Source of the DNA: Parasponia andersonii
Lineage: Eukaryota; Streptophyta; Magnoliopsida; Rosales; Cannabaceae
Assembly: GCA_002914805.1 (NCBI GenBank)
Contig: JXTB01000017.1
Span: 1,844,696-1,908,695, forward strand
Length of the DNA stretch: 64,000 bases
Direction of reading: 5' to 3'
How positions within the stretch are numbered: position 1 is the stretch's first letter; the number at the start of each line of letters is the position of its first letter. The notes beneath the pieces were generated by a model. The model saw only the letters and a program-made list of their open reading frames with translations, did no database searches and was not told the origin of the DNA. Below are positions 59,950 to 64,000 of the stretch, piece by piece. The translations under genes and the position numbers were made by a program.

Positions 59950-61440
59950 TCAGAGCCTGCTCTCCTGACCCGGAGGCCTAGTCTGCTTTCCTTTTTCGAG
60001 CCTGGTGGCATCCTCCTTCGACTGGCTTCCATTAGTCTTCGCGTACTGCTTCAACTTGCCGGCATGAATCGCCATCATAACCTACACGTAAAGGCTACGG
60101 CAGTTGATGGTGTCATGTTCATGTTTTGTGAAATTGGCAATACTTGTTCCTATTTTTCATGTACTCAGGAACACCGGACTTAGGCGGGTCTTTGAAAATG
60201 CCTCTGTCCCTGTTCTGGAGGTAGATCACATCGTATTTCGACAACGGATCCCTCGACGTCTTCCTCCTCTTGCTGCCCTCTGGACCACCTTAGGTTGGGG
60301 CTCCCTGCTTCGGAGCTGGTCCTTGGGCTGGCACAGGTCTCTTCATTCCTTGTAGAGTCGGGGTTTGTGCCGGTGCCGTTGTTATCGCGACGGAGGCCTT
60401 GGGCGCTTTCTGGTGGCTTTCCAGAACCCTAAATACCCCTTCCGATTTTGCCTAGACATCTGCTATGTCGTATGGCAAATTCAAAAGTAGATGGTCCGAT
60501 AGCATAGATCCCAGCTGTAGGCCCCTGACGAACGAGCTTGTAGCTTGTGCTGAGTCAGAATTGTGCACTAGGGACATCACCTTTAGGAAATACAACAAGT
60601 ATTCTCTCGGAGACTCATTCATGGTTTGTTCCAACCGGTCAAGGTCTCGCATGGTTTTCTACTGCCTCTAGGAGCCCGCGTATTGCTTTAAGAAAAGTTT
60701 GCAGAAATCTTCGAACCCGTTTATGGACTTCTCTGGGAGTTTTCTGAACCATAACAGGGCTGGCCCCACTAGGTTGGTGGAGAAGATTTTGTAGGTCACA
60801 GCCTCGTCCCTAGTTTCCAAGGTCATCTTCTACTAAAAGTGGTATATGTGATCAAGCAGGTCGGTCTTTCCTTCGAACGGTCTGAAAGTCAGAGTTGTGA
60901 AATCTTTCAGCTAGGGCTCCAGCTGGATCCAGGTGGTGAGGGCCATCCGGTTGATCCCTCGTACGGTTTGCTCTGCCAGATCATCAGAGGTCTGGCTATG
61001 ATGGGTCCCGAGCCTCTTACTCAATTCTGCCATCATTTCTTGTTTTCATTTTGGAAACACACCTTCCGGGATTTCTTGGTGTCTTTTGTCTACCACTGCT
61101 CTAGCCCAGAAAGGCCTTGTCTGGCTTTGTCGCTCCCCCTCCATCTGCGATCTAGATGGGGCAGGGACTTCCCTTGGTGGTTGGCCCTCAGACTCTTGTT
61201 GGACCTCTTCATCAAAGTCTTCCCTTCGTCCACTTCTGGCTTCGTATGCCAGCAGCTCTTCGAGGCGAGCGTTATCTCTGCGCACTTCTACGACTTCATC
61301 TTTTAATCCCAGGACGGCCTCGTAGGCCATCTCTGCCTTCCGGTTTGCTTCTGCCAGGGCGGCAAGCATCTGGTCTAGCTTTTGCTCCAGACCTGGTCAT
61401 GCTTCCTGGGAGCTCTCTTCGGCGTTGGGACGTGTGCTCC
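59950..61440 (-). mobile_element. gag remnant of the Tat element
   Basis: An N-terminal charged, coiled-coil part lies at 61046-61369 (...ANRKAEMAYEAVLGLKDEVVE...). A retrotransposon gag segment lies at 60452-60652 (...ESPREYLLYFLKV...FVRGLQLG). Basic and Cys-containing stretches follow towards 59950. It starts soon after the primer-binding region. Confidence 0.7.
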
Positions 61441-61541
61441 TAGTTGTCATTCTTGAAGGTACCATTTGATGTTGTATAGTTTTTTGTTCGGGGAGAGCAC
61501 GATCGTGAGACTCCTACTCTTTCTCTCGCGTTCAACAGTTT

Positions 61542-61557
61542 CCCACAGACGGCGCCA
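61542..61557 (-). promoter_or_regulatory. Primer-binding region of the Tat element
   Basis: The minus strand reads TTTGGCGCCGTCTGTGGG just inside the 5' LTR. The TGGCGCCGTCTGTGGG motif is characteristic of the post-LTR region of Tat/Athila-type gypsy elements. Confidence 0.75.
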
Positions 61558-61561
61558 AACA

Positions 61562-62304
61562 GTTGGTGCGATTTTTACCAGCTGTCTATGTATCTTTGAA
61601 TTGCTGACGTTGTATCTACCAACTATCCACGTATCCTTGCTATCCCAGAGTGCTTTTAACTTCAGGTCGGGTCGGAGAGGCGGGAGTGGCCACTTGCAAA
61701 GACTCTCTGATGCTTAAATCAGTTATTTATCCCTGAGTTTGAGTAGCAAAGATAAATTTTTTTCTTTGTATATGTCTATATTCATCTCTCTTTGAGGGGA
61801 AAGCAAAACTCATATATATAATCCTAGAACTGGGGGCTTTTCTAGCTCTCAATCTCAGGATCGAGTGCCTTTTCTGATCATGACTTACTCCAGAGATTAT
61901 GGGCCGTGATTTCCCTATGACTCGAGCCTGTCCGGGGCGAGATCCTGACAAACCGCCGTTCTGTCAGGATGGTTTGCCCAATATGCGTATCTACCCAGGA
62001 TCGCATTAAATGCCCTGTCTGGGTCGGAGCAGTGCGTCACCTCCCATGGTCTTCTGGCAGAAGACTCTTGAGGCTTTTGACTCCCAACTGCCGAGCCAAG
62101 GACTGGATTGGGCTGAACCGTCCAGAGTCTGGGATTGATTCGGCCATGGCCTCGGACAGCCCATGGGCCCATGCGGGTACCGTATGTGACTCGTGTGGCT
62201 TTTAAATAGTTACTCTGGGCACGTGTCGGATGGCGTGTCCCCTTTGTAACCTGTTCTGCCACTCAATCATCCATATAGCACATGATCTAAGAACGGGCCC
62301 CACA
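61562..62304 (-). repeat. 5' LTR of the Tat element (about 740 bp)
   Basis: On the minus strand it starts TGTGGGGCCCGTTCTTAG at 62304 and ends just above the primer-binding region. A TTATATATATGAG phrase near 61815 is a likely TATA box. The outer 430 bp match 48926-49393. Confidence 0.8.
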
Positions 62305-63591
62305 AGTAATATTACAAAAATTGTTATTTTATATATCTCCTAAAGATAAAATCGGATATCTAAAATAATATAATTCTATATTTTTTTCTTATTTTTTTAT
62401 TTTTTATTTTTGTGTAATACACCAAAACTACAACTATAATCCTCAAGAAATCAATCAGCTCATAAGAAAATAAATATATATCTATATAACACCCCAAGCA
62501 TAATTAGATAACACTTTTGTATCATTAACGCCATACTAATCAATATAGGTACGAAGAAATTTTTGACAAGTATATATATATATATATATGGGTCAATCTG
62601 ACCTTAACCTTTAATTTACTCAACTTTTTAATCGTAGAACACATATTTACTAACACCAACTCACCTAAATCATAGTATCAAATCTCACTACACGTTTTAT
62701 GTAATAACTAAAAGGGATTCAACCAATAACATGAAATTTAGAAACATTCTGTAACTAATTTTAAAGATTATCATAACTATAGAACCTTGAAGTACCAAAA
62801 GAAAATATTATAGATAGGAGTAATAATCAGATGCAATCATCTCACCTTATAAATACTTTAAATTAAGCAAAGAAAAATATTACTACTTTAGACTTCTTTC
62901 GCTGCTGCAGTAACCATTGAGACTTAGATGTATATAAGTGTGTGATGGCTTCCATGTGAATACAAAGGAAAGAAATGATGGTGAAGGAGAAAGTATATCT
63001 AGCGGTGCCGAGAAGAGATCTCGTTAAAATAATATATACCTATGAATTAACTTGTGAAATTGCCGACTTTTCCAATATCGGTCATCTAATACAAATTAAA
63101 ACAAATACTAATAAAATAATAAGTCAAATAGAACATTATGGAAATTTACGTACCCCACTAAGTCAGTCTTTAACAGAATATAATTATAATAGTAATAATA
63201 ATAATAATCACAACAATTTATTATTAGTTTTTTTTTGTAACACTTAGTAAATACTATAACTATAAGACTATTTAAATAGAATGGAAAAATAATTCAAAGT
63301 TAACAAAACATATGGAGTAAGTATTTTCTAATAAAAATAAATCAAATAATCATATAAAAGTATTAACTTAGTACACGTCAAATTTGTACCAAAGAGCATT
63401 TCCAGAACATTTCACTGCAAATTATTTTAAAATGTAACAAGAGTTAATAATCTTAATAATTTAAAATCAAAAATTAAAACAGAATGCAGAAATGACAATA
63501 ATATAATTGAAAAATGCTATGTAATCACATTATTATTGGCTCTTTAATTATATGAGAAATTAGGTGTCGTTTAGGACTTCGAGATATCACA
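62305..63591 (-). mobile_element. Gypsy 3' LTR, proximal part
   Basis: On the minus strand it begins TGTGATATCTCGAAGTCC at 63591, straight after the purine-rich GAGGACGAAATAAGGGGAGG that follows gypsy pol, and continues at 48925 beyond the nested Tat element. It contains a TA microsatellite at about 62568-62590. The open frame at 62975-63247 is incidental. Confidence 0.65.
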
Positions 63592-63909
63592 GCCCTCCCC
63601 TTATTTCGTCCTCGAAATTTGCTTATCAAATAATTCTGGATGTTGATTTCTCATTTCATCTTCTTGTTCCCATGTAGCCTTCTCAACAAAATGGTGATGC
63701 CACAAGAATTTTACTAGAGGGATCTTTTTGTTTCTCAATTCTTTCTCCTTTCGATCTAAAATCTGAATAGGACGTTCTTCATAGCTTAATTTTGGATCTA
63801 ATTCAAGCGACTCCTGACTAAGAATATAAGATGGATCTGATAGATACTTTTTCAACATAGAAACATGGAAGACGTTGCACACATTTAATAACTCTGGGGG
63901 TAGGGCAAG
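63592..63909 (-). mobile_element. End of gypsy pol (integrase C-terminus/chromodomain)
   Basis: On the minus strand this is a Tekay-type ending: ...VCNVFHVSMLKKYLSDPSYI..., ...PIQILDRKEKELRNKKIPLV..., ...HHFVEKATWEQEDEMR, which is the chromodomain-like tail of chromovirus integrases. It belongs to the same element as the LTR at 62305-63591. The rest lies beyond the window, after another insertion at 63910. Confidence 0.85.
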
Positions 63910-64000
63910 TGTAAAAACCCGGAATTTTCGAGGGTAATTTGGACAATTTACCAATTTTCCGGATAAAATATTGTGGGGACTAATTTGCAAAAGTTTTGCT
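63910..64000 (+). mobile_element. Start of a further LTR, cut by the window end
   Basis: TGTAAAAACCCGGAATTTTC begins abruptly inside the pol sequence and resembles other Tekay-type LTR starts, including TGTAAAACCCCTTAAATTTT at 1844. It continues with ...GGGACTAATTTGCAAAAG, also found after 1950. I infer a plus-oriented LTR inserted in the pol remnant; only 91 bp are visible. Confidence 0.55.

Larger units (their letters stand above)
48926..62304 (-). mobile_element. Ty3/gypsy Tat-lineage fossil, 13.4 kb, with antisense ORF region
   Basis: Minus orientation. From high to low coordinates: 5' LTR (about 61562-62304), primer-binding region, gag (about 61370-59950), protease (about 59770-59550, DGGSGVNIL), reverse transcriptase (59246 to about 58200, with YIDDMVV), RNase H and a second RNase H-like domain with a TDGSTNASGSG motif (about 58200-57300), integrase (57050-55985), a repeat-rich spacer (54790-55840), an antisense coding region on the plus strand (49731-54420) and a partial 3' LTR (48926-49393). 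The primer site, the extra RNase H and an antisense ORF between integrase and 3' LTR are hallmarks of the Tat lineage. Broken, with tens of disruptions. In a 150-bp stretch compared by eye about 20 positions differ between the LTRs, mostly transitions, suggesting some five million years or more. Confidence 0.85.

Noticed and set aside
62975-63247. ORF of 90 codons near the right end
   Set aside because: It is Asn/Ile/Thr-rich low-complexity translation of AT-rich LTR sequence, without motif or context.

Overview
This is a plant nuclear window, AT-rich and crowded with transposable elements. The evidence is a receptor kinase gene with a GT-AG intron, Ty1/copia and Ty3/gypsy LTR elements, a CACTA DNA transposon, Mutator-type MITEs, and primer-binding sites complementary to plant initiator Met-tRNA. 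The host is probably a dicot; a rosid such as the Rosales is a guess from overall look only. All boundaries were read by eye, without alignment or database search.

The only intact host gene is a class XII (Xa21/EFR/FLS2-like) LRR receptor kinase at 18169-22051: two exons, 1051 residues, non-RD kinase. A paralogue at about 31068-34264 keeps the same exon structure and an open kinase region. It is a pseudogene: its 5' end is lost at a copia LTR, and its LRR exon carries small indels and one nonsense codon. Homology between the two extends into their 3' flanks, so they are a tandem duplication. Such receptors normally sense microbial or endogenous peptides at the plasma membrane.

Layout. 1-3630: non-coding sequence and a gypsy-type LTR. 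3633-3806: a MITE-like palindrome. 5363 to about 15300: a decayed CACTA element on the minus strand, split by a small chromovirus (7251-9909, 5-bp target duplication AATTG, 153-base assembly gap) and by an LTR element with a plant-transposon-protein-like ORF (about 10085-14020). 15300-17330: degenerate tandem repeats, an AT microsatellite and a 242-bp MITE. 18169-22760: the intact receptor kinase. 23241 to about 27595: 3' part of a gypsy element. About 27595-31067: 5' part of a copia element, meeting the gypsy part directly. 31068-34830: the kinase pseudogene and its 3' flank. 35619-35813: another MITE.

36231-47943 is a tandem gypsy array (LTR, pol remnant, LTR, non-coding internal region, partial LTR). 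Its pol contains a Mutator transposase SWIM-finger fragment and a 1.7-kb LTR-like insertion flanked by an unusual 15-bp imperfect repeat. The last LTR of the array is cut by the 3' LTR of another gypsy element (47944-48925 plus 62305-63591). That LTR in turn contains a 13.4-kb Tat-lineage gypsy element (48926-62304) with an antisense, intron-bearing ORF region that is internally duplicated. A further LTR seems to begin at 63910.

I found no CRISPR, rRNA, tRNA or operon-like structure, and no wholly new biological system. The most unusual items are the antisense gene region of the Tat element, the copia/gypsy join beside the truncated kinase, and the 15-bp-flanked LTR-like insertion.
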